Origin: Nocardia arthritidis NBRC 100137 | GTDB taxonomy: Bacteria > Actinomycetota > Actinomycetes > Mycobacteriales > Mycobacteriaceae | Length of the DNA stretch: 64,000 bases | Reading direction: 5' to 3' | NCBI RefSeq assembly: GCF_001612765.1 | Contig: NZ_BDBB01000033.1 | Location: 44,212 to 108,211, forward strand | Translations under genes and position numbers: made by a program | In this document: positions 1 through 8,882 of the stretch, piece after piece | Position numbering within the stretch: position 1 is the stretch's first letter | Layout of the letters: each line of letters begins with the position of its first letter | Notes under the pieces: generated by a model | What the model was told of the DNA's origin: nothing | The model's input: only the letters and a program-made list of their open reading frames with translations | Databases searched by the model: none

Positions 1-3000
1 GCACCGAGTGCAGTTCCTGCAGCGACCGCACACCGATGCCGCCGTTGATGCTGGCCTCGATGCCCTGCACCGCGGCTGCCGCACCCTGCACGGTGGTGAT
101 GCACGGGATGTTCACCCCGACCGCCGCGCTGCGGATCTCGTAGCCGTCCACGCGGGGGCCGGAGTTGCCGTAGGGCGTGTTGAACACCATGTCGACCTCG
201 CCGTCGCGGATCTGCTCCACGATCGTCGGCTCGTCGTCCGGACCCACCTCGGAGTGCTTGCGCACCTGCTCGCACGGAATCCCGTTGCGGCGTAGCATCT
301 CCGCCGTACCCTCGGTGGCGAGGATGCGGAAACCGAGATCGTGCAGGCGCTTCACCGGGAAGACCATCGCGCGCTTGTCCCGGTTGGCGATCGAGACGAA
401 CACCGTGCCCTCGGTGGGCAGCGAGCCGTAGGCGGCGGTCTGGCTCTTGGCGAAGGCGGTGCCGAAATCGGCATCGATGCCCATCACCTCGCCGGTGGAT
501 TTCATCTCCGGCGACAGCAGCGAATCCACGCCGCTGCCGTCGGCGCGCCGGAAGCGGTGGAACGGCAGCACGGCCTCCTTGACCGCGACCGGAGCGTCCA
601 GCGCGACATGCCCGCCGTCGCCCTCGCTCGGCAGCATGCCCTCCTTGCGAAGTTCGGCGATGGTGGCGCCGAGCATGATCCGTGCGGCGGCCTTGGCCAG
701 CGGCACCGCGGTCGCCTTGGACACGAACGGGACGGTCCGGCTCGCCCGCGGGTTGGCCTCCAGGACGTAGAGCACATCGTCCTTGAGCGCGTACTGCACG
801 TTGAGCAGACCGCGGACGCCGATGCCCTTGGCCAGCGCGACGGTGGAGCGGCGCACCGCCTCGATGTCGCTGCGGCCCAGCGTGATCGGGGGCAGCGCGC
901 AGGCGGAGTCGCCGGAGTGGATGCCCGCCTCCTCGATGTGCTCCATCACGCCGCCGAGGTAGACCTCCTCGCCGTCGCACAGCGCGTCGACGTCGATCTC
1001 GATCGCGTCCTCCAGGAAGCGGTCGACCAGCACCGGGTGCTCCGGGCTGAGCGCGGTCGCGCGGGAGATGTAGCCCTCCAGGGACTTCTCGTCGTACACG
1101 ATCTCCATGCCGCGGCCGCCGAGGACGTAGGAGGGGCGCACCAGTACCGGGTAGCCGATCTCCGCGGCGATCTTGCTGGCCTGCGTGAACGTGGTTGCGG
1201 TGCCGTACTTCGGTGCCGGCAGCCCGGCCGCGACCAGCACGTCGCCGAACTCGCCGCGGTCCTCGGCCAGGTCGATGGCGGCCGCGCTGGTGCCGACCAC
1301 CGGCACGCCCGCCTCGGTGAGGCGCTGCGCCAGTCCGAGCGGCGTCTGCCCGCCCAGCTGCACGATGACGCCCGCGACGGTGCCCGACTCGCACTCGGCG
1401 TGGTAGATCTCGAGCACGTCCTCGAAGGTCAGCGGCTCGAAGTAGAGACGATCGGCGGTGTCGTAGTCGGTGGAGACGGTCTCGGGGTTGCAGTTGACCA
1501 TCACCGTCTCGTATCCGGCCTGTGACAGCGTCTGCGCCGCGTGCACGCACGAGTAGTCGAACTCGATGCCCTGGCCGATCCGGTTCGGTCCGGAACCGAG
1601 GATGATCACCTTCGCGCGCTCGCGCTGTGGCGCCACCTCTGATTCGGCGGCGGGATCGAGTTCGTAGGCCGAGTAGTGGTACGGCGTCTTGGCCTCGAAC
1701 TCGGCGGCGCAGGTGTCGACGGTCTTGAAGACCGGGCGAACCCCGAGCCGGTGCCGCAGGGCGCGCACACCGGTTTCCCCCGCCAGCTCGGGCCGCAGCG
1801 CGGCCAGCTGACGATCGGACAGGCCGTAGTGCTTGGCCCGGCGCAGCAGCGGCTCGTCCAGCACGGGCGCGTCGAGGATCTCCCGGCGCAGTTCGACCAA
1901 GCCCGCCACTTCCGCGACGAACCACGGGTCGATGCCCGAGGCGGCGGCGACGTCCTCGATGCTCGCGCCCAGGCGCAGCGCCCGCTCGACCTGGTAGATG
2001 CGCCCCTCGGTGGGCGTGCGCAGATCCTCCAGGATCGCTTCGACGTCGGTCCACGCGCCGTCGTCCTGGGTCCAGAAGCCCGCGGCCTTGGTCTCCAGCG
2101 AACGCAGCACCTTGCCCAGCGACTCGGCGAAGTTGCGGCCCAGCGACATCGCCTCGCCGACGGACTTCATGGTGGTGGTCAGCGTGCCGTCGGCGCCGGG
2201 GAACTTCTCGAACGCGAACCGCGGCGCCTTGACGACCACGTAGTCGAGGGTCGGCTCGAAACAGGCGGGCGTCTCCTTGGTGATGTCGTTGACGATCTCG
2301 TCGAGGGTGTACCCGATCGCCAGTTTGGCGGCGATCTTCGCGATCGGGAAGCCCGTCGCCTTCGACGCCAGCGCGGACGAGCGCGAGACGCGCGGGTTCA
2401 TCTCGATGACGATCAGGCGGCCGTCGCTCGGGTTCACCGCGAACTGGATGTTGCAGCCGCCGGTGTCGACACCGACCTCGCGCAGGATGGCGATGCCGAG
2501 ATCACGCAACTTCTGATACTCGCGGTCGGTGAGCGTCATCGCGGGGGCGACGGTCATCGAGTCGCCGGTGTGCACGCCCATCGGGTCGACATTCTCGATC
2601 GAGCAGACCACCACGACGTTGTCGCGGCCGTCGCGCATCAGCTCGAGTTCGTATTCCTTCCAGCCGAGAATGGACTCCTCGATGAGGACGTTCGCGGTGG
2701 GCGAGGCGGCCAGGCCGCCGCCGGCGATGCGATCGAGGTCCTCGTCGTTGTAGGCCATGCCGGAACCGAGCCCGCCCATGGTGAACGACGGGCGCACCAC
2801 CACCGGGAAGCCGAGCTCGCGCACCGTCTCGCGCACCTCGTCCATGGTGAAGCAGACCCGCGAGCGGGCGCTCTCGCCGCCCACCTTGGCCACGATGTCC
2901 TTGAACTTCTGCCGGTCCTCACCGCGCTGGATGGCGTCGAAGTCGGCGCCGATCAGCTCCACGCCGTACTTCTCCAGCACCCCGCGCTCGTGCAGCGCGA

Positions 3001-3298
3001 CCGCGGTGTTCAGCGCGGTCTGGCCGCCGAGGGTGGCCAGGATGGCGTCGGGGCGCTCCTTCTCGATGACCTTTTCCACGAACTCCGGCGTGATCGGCTC
3101 CACGTAGGTGGCGTCGGCGAACTCCGGGTCGGTCATGATCGTCGCCGGGTTCGAGTTGACCAGCGACACCCGCAGGCCCTCGGCCCGCAGCACCCGGCAC
3201 GCCTGCGTGCCGGAGTAGTCGAATTCGCACGCCTGGCCGATGACGATCGGGCCAGAACCGATCACCAGGATGTGCTCGAGATCCTCGCGGCGAGGCAT
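1..3298 (-). CDS. carB: Carbamoyl-phosphate synthase large subunit (3' end cut by window)
   Basis: Uses ammonia delivered by CarA, with bicarbonate and two ATP, to make carbamoyl phosphate for pyrimidines and arginine. Translation of the minus strand from 3298 is open for 1099 codons to the window edge; mycobacterial CarB is about 1115 residues, so only roughly 15 are missing. The protein starts MPRREDLEHILVIGSGPIVI and shows the two homologous ATP-grasp halves: VVRPSFTMGGLGSGMAYN in the first and LVRPSYVLGGRGMEIVYD in the second, each followed by a metal-binding EMNPR or EANPR segment. The C-terminal MGS-like allosteric domain (VSIANRDKRAM) is present. The ATG overlaps the carA stop by one base (TGATG), so translation is coupled to carA. 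Confidence 0.97.
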   Translation of the reverse strand, partial: MPRREDLEHILVIGSGPIVIGQACEFDYSGTQACRVLRAEGLRVSLVNSNPATIMTDPEFADATYVEPITPEFVEKVIEKERPDAILATLGGQTALNTAVALHERGVLEKYGVELIGADFDAIQRGEDRQKFKDIVAKVGGESARSRVCFTMDEVRETVRELGFPVVVRPSFTMGGLGSGMAYNDEDLDRIAGGGLAASPTANVLIEESILGWKEYELELMRDGRDNVVVVCSIENVDPMGVHTGDSMTVAPAMTLTDREYQKLRDLGIAILREVGVDTGGCNIQFAVNPSDGRLIVIEMNPRVSRSSALASKATGFPIAKIAAKLAIGYTLDEIVNDITKETPACFEPTLDYVVVKAPRFAFEKFPGADGTLTTTMKSVGEAMSLGRNFAESLGKVLRSLETKAAGFWTQDDGAWTDVEAILEDLRTPTEGRIYQVERALRLGASIEDVAAASGIDPWFVAEVAGLVELRREILDAPVLDEPLLRRAKHYGLSDRQLAALRPELAGETGVRALRHRLGVRPVFKTVDTCAAEFEAKTPYHYSAYELDPAAESEVAPQRERAKVIILGSGPNRIGQGIEFDYSCVHAAQTLSQAGYETVMVNCNPETVSTDYDTADRLYFEPLTFEDVLEIYHAECESGTVAGVIVQLGGQTPLGLAQRLTEAGVPVVGTSAAAIDLAEDRGEFGDVLVAAGLPAPKYGTATTFTQASKIAAEIGYPVLVRPSYVLGGRGMEIVYDEKSLEGYISRATALSPEHPVLVDRFLEDAIEIDVDALCDGEEVYLGGVMEHIEEAGIHSGDSACALPPITLGRSDIEAVRRSTVALAKGIGVRGLLNVQYALKDDVLYVLEANPRASRTVPFVSKATAVPLAKAAARIMLGATIAELRKEGMLPSEGDGGHVALDAPVAVKEAVLPFHRFRRADGSGVDSLLSPEMKSTGEVMGIDADFGTAFAKSQTAAYGSLPTEGTVFVSIANRDKRAMVFPVKRLHDLGFRILATEGTAEMLRRNGIPCEQVRKHSEVGPDDEPTIVEQIRDGEVDMVFNTPYGNSGPRVDGYEIRSAAVGVNIPCITTVQGAAAAVQGIEASINGGIGVRSLQELHSV

Positions 3299-4410
3299 CA
3301 GGCTCCTTCCATGAGACCGGCGAAACGGTCGAACAGATATGCGGCGTCGTGGGGTCCGGCGGCGGCCTCCGGGTGGTACTGCACGGAGAAGGCGCGGCCG
3401 TCGACCAGCCGGACTCCTTCGACCGTGCCGTCGTTGGCGCAGACGTGACTCACCTCGGCCGTGCCGAAGGGGGTGTCGAACCGCTCGCCCCGCTCGCCCT
3501 CCAGCGCGAACCCGTGGTTCTGCGCCGTGATCGAGATCCGGCCGGTCTCGTGCTCCACCACCGGGATGTTGATGCCGCGGTGGCCGAACTTCATCTTGTA
3601 GGTGCCCCGGCCGAGCGCACGGCCGAGGATCTGGTTGCCGAAGCAGATGCCGAACAGCGGCAGGCCCGCGCCCAGCACGCCGCGAGTCAGCTCGACCGCG
3701 GCGTCGGCGGTGGCCGGGTCACCCGGACCGTTGGACAGGAAGACCCCGTCCGGCTTCAATTCGAGGATCTGATCCAGCGTGGTGGACGAGGACACGACGT
3801 GCACCCGCATGCCGCGCTGCGCGAACATGCGCGGGGTGTTGGTCTTGATCCCGAGATCGACGGCGACCACCGTGCGCCGGTGCTCGCCGTCGGGTTCGAT
3901 CGTGTAGAGCGCGTCGGTGGTCACCTCGCCCGCGAGGTCGGCGCCCAGCATGGACGGCTGCCCGGTCACCCGAGCCACCAGCTCGTCGGGGGCGGCGAGC
4001 GCGTCACCGGAGAAGATGCCCGCCTTCATCGAACCGCGGGTGCGCAGGTGACGCACCAGCGCGCGGGTGTCGATGCCCGCGATGCCGACGATCCGCTGCC
4101 GCTCCAGTTCGTCCGGCAGCGTCGTGGTGGCGCGCCAGTTGGACGCGCGCCGCGCCGGGTCGCGCACCGCGTACCCGGCGACCCAGATCTTGGTGGACTC
4201 GTCGTCCTCGTCGTTCCAGCCGGTGTTGCCGATCTGCGGCGCGGTGGCCACCACGATCTGCCGGTGGTAGGACGGGTCGGTGAGGGTCTCCTGGTACCCG
4301 GTCATCGCGGTGCAGAACACCGCCTCACCGAGCGTCTGGCCCACGGCGCCGTAGGCCCGGCCGCGAAACACCCGGCCGTCCTCCAGCACGAATGCGGCTT
4401 CTCCTGTCAT
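3298..4410 (-). CDS. carA: Carbamoyl-phosphate synthase small (glutaminase) subunit
   Basis: A 370-residue class I glutamine amidotransferase subunit that hydrolyses glutamine and channels ammonia to CarB. The N-terminal CPSase_sm domain (FVLEDGRVFRG, TGYQETLTDPSY) precedes the amidotransferase domain with the LSNGPGDP oxyanion segment, the nucleophile Cys in FGICFGNQ and the catalytic His/Glu in VQYHPEA. Length fits the family. The start overlaps the stop of the upstream membrane-protein gene (ATGA), and the stop overlaps carB, so it is a central member of the pyr operon. Confidence 0.97.
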   Translation of the reverse strand: MTGEAAFVLEDGRVFRGRAYGAVGQTLGEAVFCTAMTGYQETLTDPSYHRQIVVATAPQIGNTGWNDEDDESTKIWVAGYAVRDPARRASNWRATTTLPDELERQRIVGIAGIDTRALVRHLRTRGSMKAGIFSGDALAAPDELVARVTGQPSMLGADLAGEVTTDALYTIEPDGEHRRTVVAVDLGIKTNTPRMFAQRGMRVHVVSSSTTLDQILELKPDGVFLSNGPGDPATADAAVELTRGVLGAGLPLFGICFGNQILGRALGRGTYKMKFGHRGINIPVVEHETGRISITAQNHGFALEGERGERFDTPFGTAEVSHVCANDGTVEGVRLVDGRAFSVQYHPEAAAGPHDAAYLFDRFAGLMEGA

Positions 4411-4928
4411 CCCTCGTCATCTCCCGTCATCGTCCCGCTCTGATCCGCCGCAGGAAGCCGACGCCAAGCCGGGTAGACCGACTTGTCGTCGCCGCGGAAA
4501 CCCGTGTCGATCTCGGTTCCGGTCGGCAGCTTCCAGCGAATGACCAGCACACCATCTTCCGTCATCACTTTGCCCGCGTGGCCGCGTTCGGTGCGCACCG
4601 CCGTGATGGATTCCTGCGGAATCCAGATCACCGTCGCGCCGTCGCGCTCGAGCAGAATCCCCCGTTCGAACCGCGTGAGTTCCGCGGTGGCCCGGAAACC
4701 CAGGTCGCCCACCGTGATCCGGTCCTGCCAGCTGGGCGCGATCGTGCTGCCCAGATACAGGCCGGTGGTCGGCTCCAGCACCTGCGCGCCGAGCTCGGCG
4801 GGCACGGCGGGCAGCGCGCCGATGCGCTCCGCCTGACGTGCCGCGCGGTTGCGCCAGCCCCGGTACATCAGCCAGAGGCAGACCGCGAACAGGACCAGCA
4901 GCCCGGCAACCCAGAGCGTTCTCTCCAC
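4407..4928 (-). CDS. Membrane-anchored PH-like protein of the pyr operon (Rv1382-like)
   Basis: A 173-residue protein with one N-terminal transmembrane helix (about residues 6-23, LWVAGLLVLFAVCLWLMY) followed by a basic stretch and a soluble beta-rich domain, probably cytoplasmic. The GTG start is preceded by AGGAGG at 6-base spacing. It sits between pyrC (TAG/GTG share one base) and carA (ATGA overlap). From memory, a gene of the same size and topology occupies this slot in M. tuberculosis (Rv1382). No catalytic motif is visible. Its fixed place in the operon suggests a pyrimidine-related or membrane-tethering role, but its function is unknown. Confidence 0.8.
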   Translation of the reverse strand: MERTLWVAGLLVLFAVCLWLMYRGWRNRAARQAERIGALPAVPAELGAQVLEPTTGLYLGSTIAPSWQDRITVGDLGFRATAELTRFERGILLERDGATVIWIPQESITAVRTERGHAGKVMTEDGVLVIRWKLPTGTEIDTGFRGDDKSVYPAWRRLPAADQSGTMTGDDEG

Positions 4929-6256
4929 TACGAACCTCCTCGAAGGGCTGCGCCCAGCGCCTTGCCGTCCCGGGCGGTGACCCGGCCGCGCAGCAGCGTC
5001 GCGGTCACCCGCGCCGGAAAGGTCATCGCCTCGAACGGCGTGTTGTTCGAGATGCTGGCCAGTTCCTTCCCGCGCACCGTCCAGCTCGCCTCCGGGTCGA
5101 CCAGCGTCAAGTTCGCCGGCTCACCGACCTCGAGTGGCCTGCCGTGCTCGTCCAGACCAACGATCGCGGCCGGGCGCTCGCTCATCACGCGGGCGACGCC
5201 GCGCCAGTCCAGCAGCCCCGGCTCGACCATGGTCCGCACGATGATCGACAGCGCTGTCTCCAGCCCCAGCATGCCCGGCCGGGCAGCGGCGAACTCGCAG
5301 CACTTGTCCTGCTCGGCGTGCGGAGCGTGGTCGGTGGCGACGCAGTCGATGATGCCGTCGGCCAGCGCCTGCCGCAGCGCGGCGGCGTCGGACGCCTCGC
5401 GCAGCGGCGGGTTGACCTTGTTGACCGCGTCGTAGGTCTCCAGCCGGGAGTCGTCCAGCAGCAAGTGGTGCGGGGTGACCTCGGCGGTGATGGAGATGCC
5501 CTGGGACTTCGCCCACCGCACCAGTTCCACGGTGCCCGCGGTGGAAGCGTGGCAGATGTGCACCCGGGCGTCCGCGTCCCGTGCCAGCAGGGCGTCGCGC
5601 GCGACGATGGACTCCTCCGCCGCGCGCGGCCAGCCCGCCAGCCCCAGCCGGGCCGCGGTCGGTCCCTCGTGCGCGATGGCGCCCTGGGTCAGCCTCGGCT
5701 CCTCCGCGTGCTGGGCGATCAGCACCCCGAGCGAATTCGCGTACTCCAGGGCGCGGCGCATGATCAGCGGGTCGTAAACACAGTGGCCGTCGTCGGAGAA
5801 CATGCGCACCGCGCCGACGCCCGCGGCCATCGTCCCCATCTCGGCGAGCTGCTTGCCCTCCAAGCCGACGGTGACCGCGCCGACCGGATACACGTCGACC
5901 AGGCCGACCTCCCGGCCGCGCCGCCACACGTGGTCGGTCACGACCACCGAGTCGGCGACCGGATTGGTGTTGGCCATCGCGAACACCGCGGTGTAGCCGC
6001 CGAGCGCGGCGGCGGCGGATCCGGATTCGATGGTCTCCGTGTCCTCGCGCCCCGGCTCGCGCAGGTGAGTGTGCAGGTCGACGAAGCCGGGCAGCAGAAC
6101 CTGCCCCCGCGCGTCGATGATCTCGGCGTCGACCGCGTCCAGATCGGTGCCGATCCGGCGGATCTCCCCATCGGCGACGAGCACGTCGACCGGTTCGCCT
6201 TCGCCGTACAGCAGCGCACCCTTGATCAAGACGGCGGTGTCGCTGTTTCCGCTCAT
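4928..6256 (-). CDS. pyrC: Dihydroorotase
   Basis: Catalyses reversible cyclisation of N-carbamoyl-aspartate to dihydroorotate, step 3 of UMP synthesis. The 442-residue protein has the class I dihydroorotase signature: metal-binding DLHTHLREPG near residue 60, further metal-ligand regions around AQHAEEP and IDCVATDHAPH, and an amidohydrolase C-terminal beta domain. The ATG follows GGAGAGGA at 6-base spacing. It lies in the pyrR-B-C-(membrane protein)-carA-carB operon with no space before the next gene. Confidence 0.96.
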   Translation of the reverse strand: MSGNSDTAVLIKGALLYGEGEPVDVLVADGEIRRIGTDLDAVDAEIIDARGQVLLPGFVDLHTHLREPGREDTETIESGSAAAALGGYTAVFAMANTNPVADSVVVTDHVWRRGREVGLVDVYPVGAVTVGLEGKQLAEMGTMAAGVGAVRMFSDDGHCVYDPLIMRRALEYANSLGVLIAQHAEEPRLTQGAIAHEGPTAARLGLAGWPRAAEESIVARDALLARDADARVHICHASTAGTVELVRWAKSQGISITAEVTPHHLLLDDSRLETYDAVNKVNPPLREASDAAALRQALADGIIDCVATDHAPHAEQDKCCEFAAARPGMLGLETALSIIVRTMVEPGLLDWRGVARVMSERPAAIVGLDEHGRPLEVGEPANLTLVDPEASWTVRGKELASISNNTPFEAMTFPARVTATLLRGRVTARDGKALGAALRGGS

Positions 6257-6326
6257 GCTGCGTCCTCTCCGGCACGAGCGGAGCCCTGCGTGGTCACGCT
6301 GCGCTGCCTCCTCCGGGCCTGACCGC

Positions 6327-7286
6327 TCATGCCACTACCTCCTGTGTCCCGACCAGCAGGCGGAACAAGACCGCCATCCGCAGGTGTACGCCGTTGGTGA
6401 CCTGTTGCAGCACCGCGGCTTTCGGCGAGTCCGCGACCGAGGACGCGATCTCCATGCCGCGCAGCATCGGTCCGGGATGCAGCACGACGGCGTGGTCCTC
6501 CAGCAGGGCCAGCCTGCGTTCGGACAACCCGTAGGTGATCGAGTACTCCCGCGCCGACGGGAAGAACCCGCCGTTCATCCGCTCGGCCTGCACGCGCAGC
6601 ATCAGCACCGCGTCGGCGCCGATCAGTTCGGCGTCCAAATGGTGCGAGACGCGGGCGGGCCAGGTCTGCACGCCGACCGGAAGCAGCGTGCGCGGGGCGA
6701 CCAGCACGACCTCCGCGCCGAGCGTGGCCAGCAGGAAGACGTTGGACCGCGCGACCCGGCTGTGCAGGATGTCGCCGACGATGACGACCCGCTTGCCCTC
6801 GATGTCGCCCAGCCGCTGCCGCAGGGTCAACGCGTCCAGCAGGGCCTGGGTCGGGTGCTCGTGTGTTCCGTCACCCGCGTTGACGACCGCCGGACCGGAG
6901 GCGCGTCCCGCCGAGACGGCCCACTCGTCCATCCAGCGGGCGATCTGGTGCGCGGCGCCGGACGCCGGGTGCCGCACGATCAACGCGTCGGCGCCCGCGG
7001 CGTGCAAGGTCAGCGCGGTGTCGCGCAGCGACTCACCCTTCGCGACCGAGGAACTGCTCGCGCTGACGTTGATCACGTCCGCGCTCATCCACTTGCCCGC
7101 CACCTCGAACGAGACCCGGGTCCGGGTGGAGTTCTCGAAGAAGACGGTCATCACGGTGCGCCCGCGCAGCGTGGGCAGCTTGTGCACCTCGCGGCCGAGC
7201 AGGGCCTGTTCGAAACGCTCGGCCTCGTCGAGCAGTTCGGTCGCGGCGGCGCGGTCGAGCCCGGCGACCGACAGCAAATGCCTCAC
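6327..7286 (-). CDS. pyrB: Aspartate carbamoyltransferase catalytic chain
   Basis: Condenses carbamoyl phosphate with aspartate, the committed step of pyrimidine synthesis. It has the carbamoyl-phosphate binding motif FFENSTRTRVSFE, the mobile-loop region SSSVAKGESLRDT and HPTQALLD. I chose the GTG at 7286 (protein MRHLLSVAG, 319 residues) because AGGAGG lies 7 bases upstream; an ATG two codons earlier at 7292 would sit one base from that ribosome site. No regulatory pyrI chain is seen. Confidence 0.95.
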   Translation of the reverse strand: MRHLLSVAGLDRAAATELLDEAERFEQALLGREVHKLPTLRGRTVMTVFFENSTRTRVSFEVAGKWMSADVINVSASSSSVAKGESLRDTALTLHAAGADALIVRHPASGAAHQIARWMDEWAVSAGRASGPAVVNAGDGTHEHPTQALLDALTLRQRLGDIEGKRVVIVGDILHSRVARSNVFLLATLGAEVVLVAPRTLLPVGVQTWPARVSHHLDAELIGADAVLMLRVQAERMNGGFFPSAREYSITYGLSERRLALLEDHAVVLHPGPMLRGMEIASSVADSPKAAVLQQVTNGVHLRMAVLFRLLVGTQEVVA

Positions 7287-7326
7287 GCGCATGCCTCCTG
7301 CCGCGAGCCGGCGTGTGACAGCCCCA

Positions 7327-7959
7327 TCACGCCTCCTCCTGACGCAGGTAGACGCCGTCGCGGCCGTCGTGTTCGGACAGCAGGACCGAGATGTCCTCGG
7401 ACCGGCTCGTCGGTACGTTCTTGCCCACGTAATCGGCGCGGATCGGCAGTTCCCGGTGACCGCGGTCGATCAGCACCGCCAGCTGCACCGCGCGCGGGCG
7501 GCCGAGGTCGCGCAGGCCGTCGAGCGCGGAGCGGACGGTGCGACCGGAGAACAGGACGTCGTCGACCAGAACCACCAGCGCGTCCTCGATACCGCCTTCC
7601 GGAACGGAGGTGCGTTCCAGCGGCCGGTGCGGACGGCTGCGCAGATCGTCGCGGTAGAGGGTGATGTCGAGCGAGCCCAGGGCCGGGCGGACGCCGGAGA
7701 ATTCCTCGATCTTCTCGGTGAGCCGCGCCGCCAGGGTGGTTCCCCGGGTGGGGATGCCGATCAGCACCAGCCGCGGCGCGTCCGGCTCACCCGCGTCCAG
7801 CGCGGTCTTCTCGATGATCTGGTGCGCGATGCGCGCGATGGTCCGCCCGACATCCGAAGCCGACAACAGCTCTCGCCCCGCCGCCACCCACCCCGGGGTA
7901 TGTCGCTGCGATGTCTCGGCAGCGCCGGACTTGGCGGCCCGCTCTTCGGGCACGGCCAT
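7327..7959 (-). CDS. pyrR: Bifunctional pyr operon regulator / uracil phosphoribosyltransferase
   Basis: A 210-residue PyrR: an RNA-binding regulator of pyr genes with uracil phosphoribosyltransferase activity. The PRPP-binding loop VLVDDVLFSGRTVRSALD is intact, with IGIPTRG and the flexible-loop region before it. The N-terminus is about 20 residues longer than Bacillus PyrR. The ATG at 7959 has a strong AAGGAGG site 5 bases upstream. First gene of the operon; the leader carries a PyrR-binding motif, so it probably represses its own and downstream translation or transcription when UMP/UTP is abundant. Confidence 0.95.
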   Translation of the reverse strand: MAVPEERAAKSGAAETSQRHTPGWVAAGRELLSASDVGRTIARIAHQIIEKTALDAGEPDAPRLVLIGIPTRGTTLAARLTEKIEEFSGVRPALGSLDITLYRDDLRSRPHRPLERTSVPEGGIEDALVVLVDDVLFSGRTVRSALDGLRDLGRPRAVQLAVLIDRGHRELPIRADYVGKNVPTSRSEDISVLLSEHDGRDGVYLRQEEA

Positions 7960-7963
7960 GCCG

Positions 7964-7992
7964 ACCTCCTTCCCCGCCTCACCGGACGGTCC
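7964..7992 (-). promoter_or_regulatory. PyrR-binding leader motif overlapping the pyrR ribosome binding site
   Basis: On the minus strand, TCCGGTGAGGC (7986-7976) matches the core of the PyrR recognition sequence known from Bacillus leaders (UCCNGNGAGGYU) and lies directly before the AAGGAGG ribosome site of pyrR at 7971-7964. GACC near 7989-7985 can pair with GGTC near 7966-7963, enclosing the motif and the ribosome site. This is the arrangement expected if bound PyrR blocks translation initiation, as reported for mycobacterial pyr operons. A possible -10 element, TACGCT, lies at 8022-8017. Confidence 0.7.
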
Positions 7993-8162
7993 GTTAAAGG
8001 ATGTCTTACGGCAAGCAGCGTATCAGCGCCGTCGGCCCCGCTTTCACCAGGCATATCGCGCTGTGAGCGGGGCCACTGACCGCCCTGGGGACGCGGCCGC
8101 GCGCCGGGGCCCTACCCGGTCGGCCTCACCGAGAAGCACCGACAACCGTGACCGAAAACCGC

Positions 8163-8178
8163 TAGCACATATGTTCGA
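8163..8178. promoter_or_regulatory. Candidate LexA (SOS) box upstream of the alkB-like gene
   Basis: TAGCACATATGTTCGA matches the mycobacterial LexA consensus TCGAAC-N4-GTTCGA with a perfect right half and 4 of 6 in the left half. It ends 21 bases before the ATG at 8199, where an operator would cover the promoter. Weaker than the box at 45824 but placed before a DNA repair gene. Confidence 0.5.
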
Positions 8179-8198
8179 TCAGCGGTACGCTCGGCCGC

Positions 8199-8825
8199 AT
8201 GTCCACACCGCTGCAGGGATCGCTGCTCGACGGATGCGGCGACACCGAATTCGCGCCGCTGCGCGATACGCGTCGTACCGTGCTCGGCCACGGGGCCTGG
8301 GTGGATCTGCTGCCCGGATGGCTCTCGGGCGCGGACGCGCTGTTCGACCGGCTCGTCGACCGCGTGCCGTGGAAAGCCGAACGCAGGCCGATGTACGACC
8401 GCGTGGTCGATGTGCCCCGGCTGCTGCGGTTCTACTCCGAGCACGAACCGCTGCCGGACCCGGCACTGGCCGACGCCCGCACCGCATTGAGCGAGCACTA
8501 CCGGCACGAACTCGGCGAGCCGTTCCGCACCGCGGGTCTGTGCTACTACCGGGACGGGCGCGACAGCGTCGCCTGGCACGGCGACGACATCGGCCGCGGG
8601 GCAACCCACGACACCATGGTCGCGATCGTGTCGATCGGGGCCCCGCGGGCGCTGCTACTACGGCCGCGCGGCGGCGGCGCGAGCATCAAATACCCTGTCG
8701 GTCACGGCGATCTCCTTGTGATGGGCGGCTCCTGCCAGCGCACCTGGGAGCACGCGGTGCCGAAGACACGCAAACCCACCGGTCCGCGGATCAGCATCCA
8801 GTACCGCCCACGCGGCGTCCGATGA
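8199..8825 (+). CDS. AlkB-family Fe(II)/2-oxoglutarate dioxygenase (alkylated nucleic acid repair)
   Basis: A 208-residue protein of the 2OG-Fe(II) oxygenase superfamily, expected to remove methyl or etheno groups from DNA or RNA bases by oxidative dealkylation. Visible motifs: YYRDGRDSVAWHGDD, giving the HxD iron ligands; the distal iron ligand His in TWEHAVPKT; and the 2OG-binding Arg pair in RISIQYRPR. The N-terminal PMYDRVVDVPRLLRFY corresponds to the substrate-lid region of the AlkB2-type group. Likely damage-inducible through the box at 8163. Confidence 0.9.
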   Translation: MSTPLQGSLLDGCGDTEFAPLRDTRRTVLGHGAWVDLLPGWLSGADALFDRLVDRVPWKAERRPMYDRVVDVPRLLRFYSEHEPLPDPALADARTALSEHYRHELGEPFRTAGLCYYRDGRDSVAWHGDDIGRGATHDTMVAIVSIGAPRALLLRPRGGGASIKYPVGHGDLLVMGGSCQRTWEHAVPKTRKPTGPRISIQYRPRGVR

Positions 8826-8882
8826 GCGGGCCGGGCACTCCGTCGCCCGTCATGTGTCGCACCGTCCGGTTAGCCTGGCAAC

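Noticed and set aside
1676..3448. Long plus-strand open frame opposite carB
   Set aside because: High-GC antisense shadow; the minus strand reads as intact CarB over the same bases.
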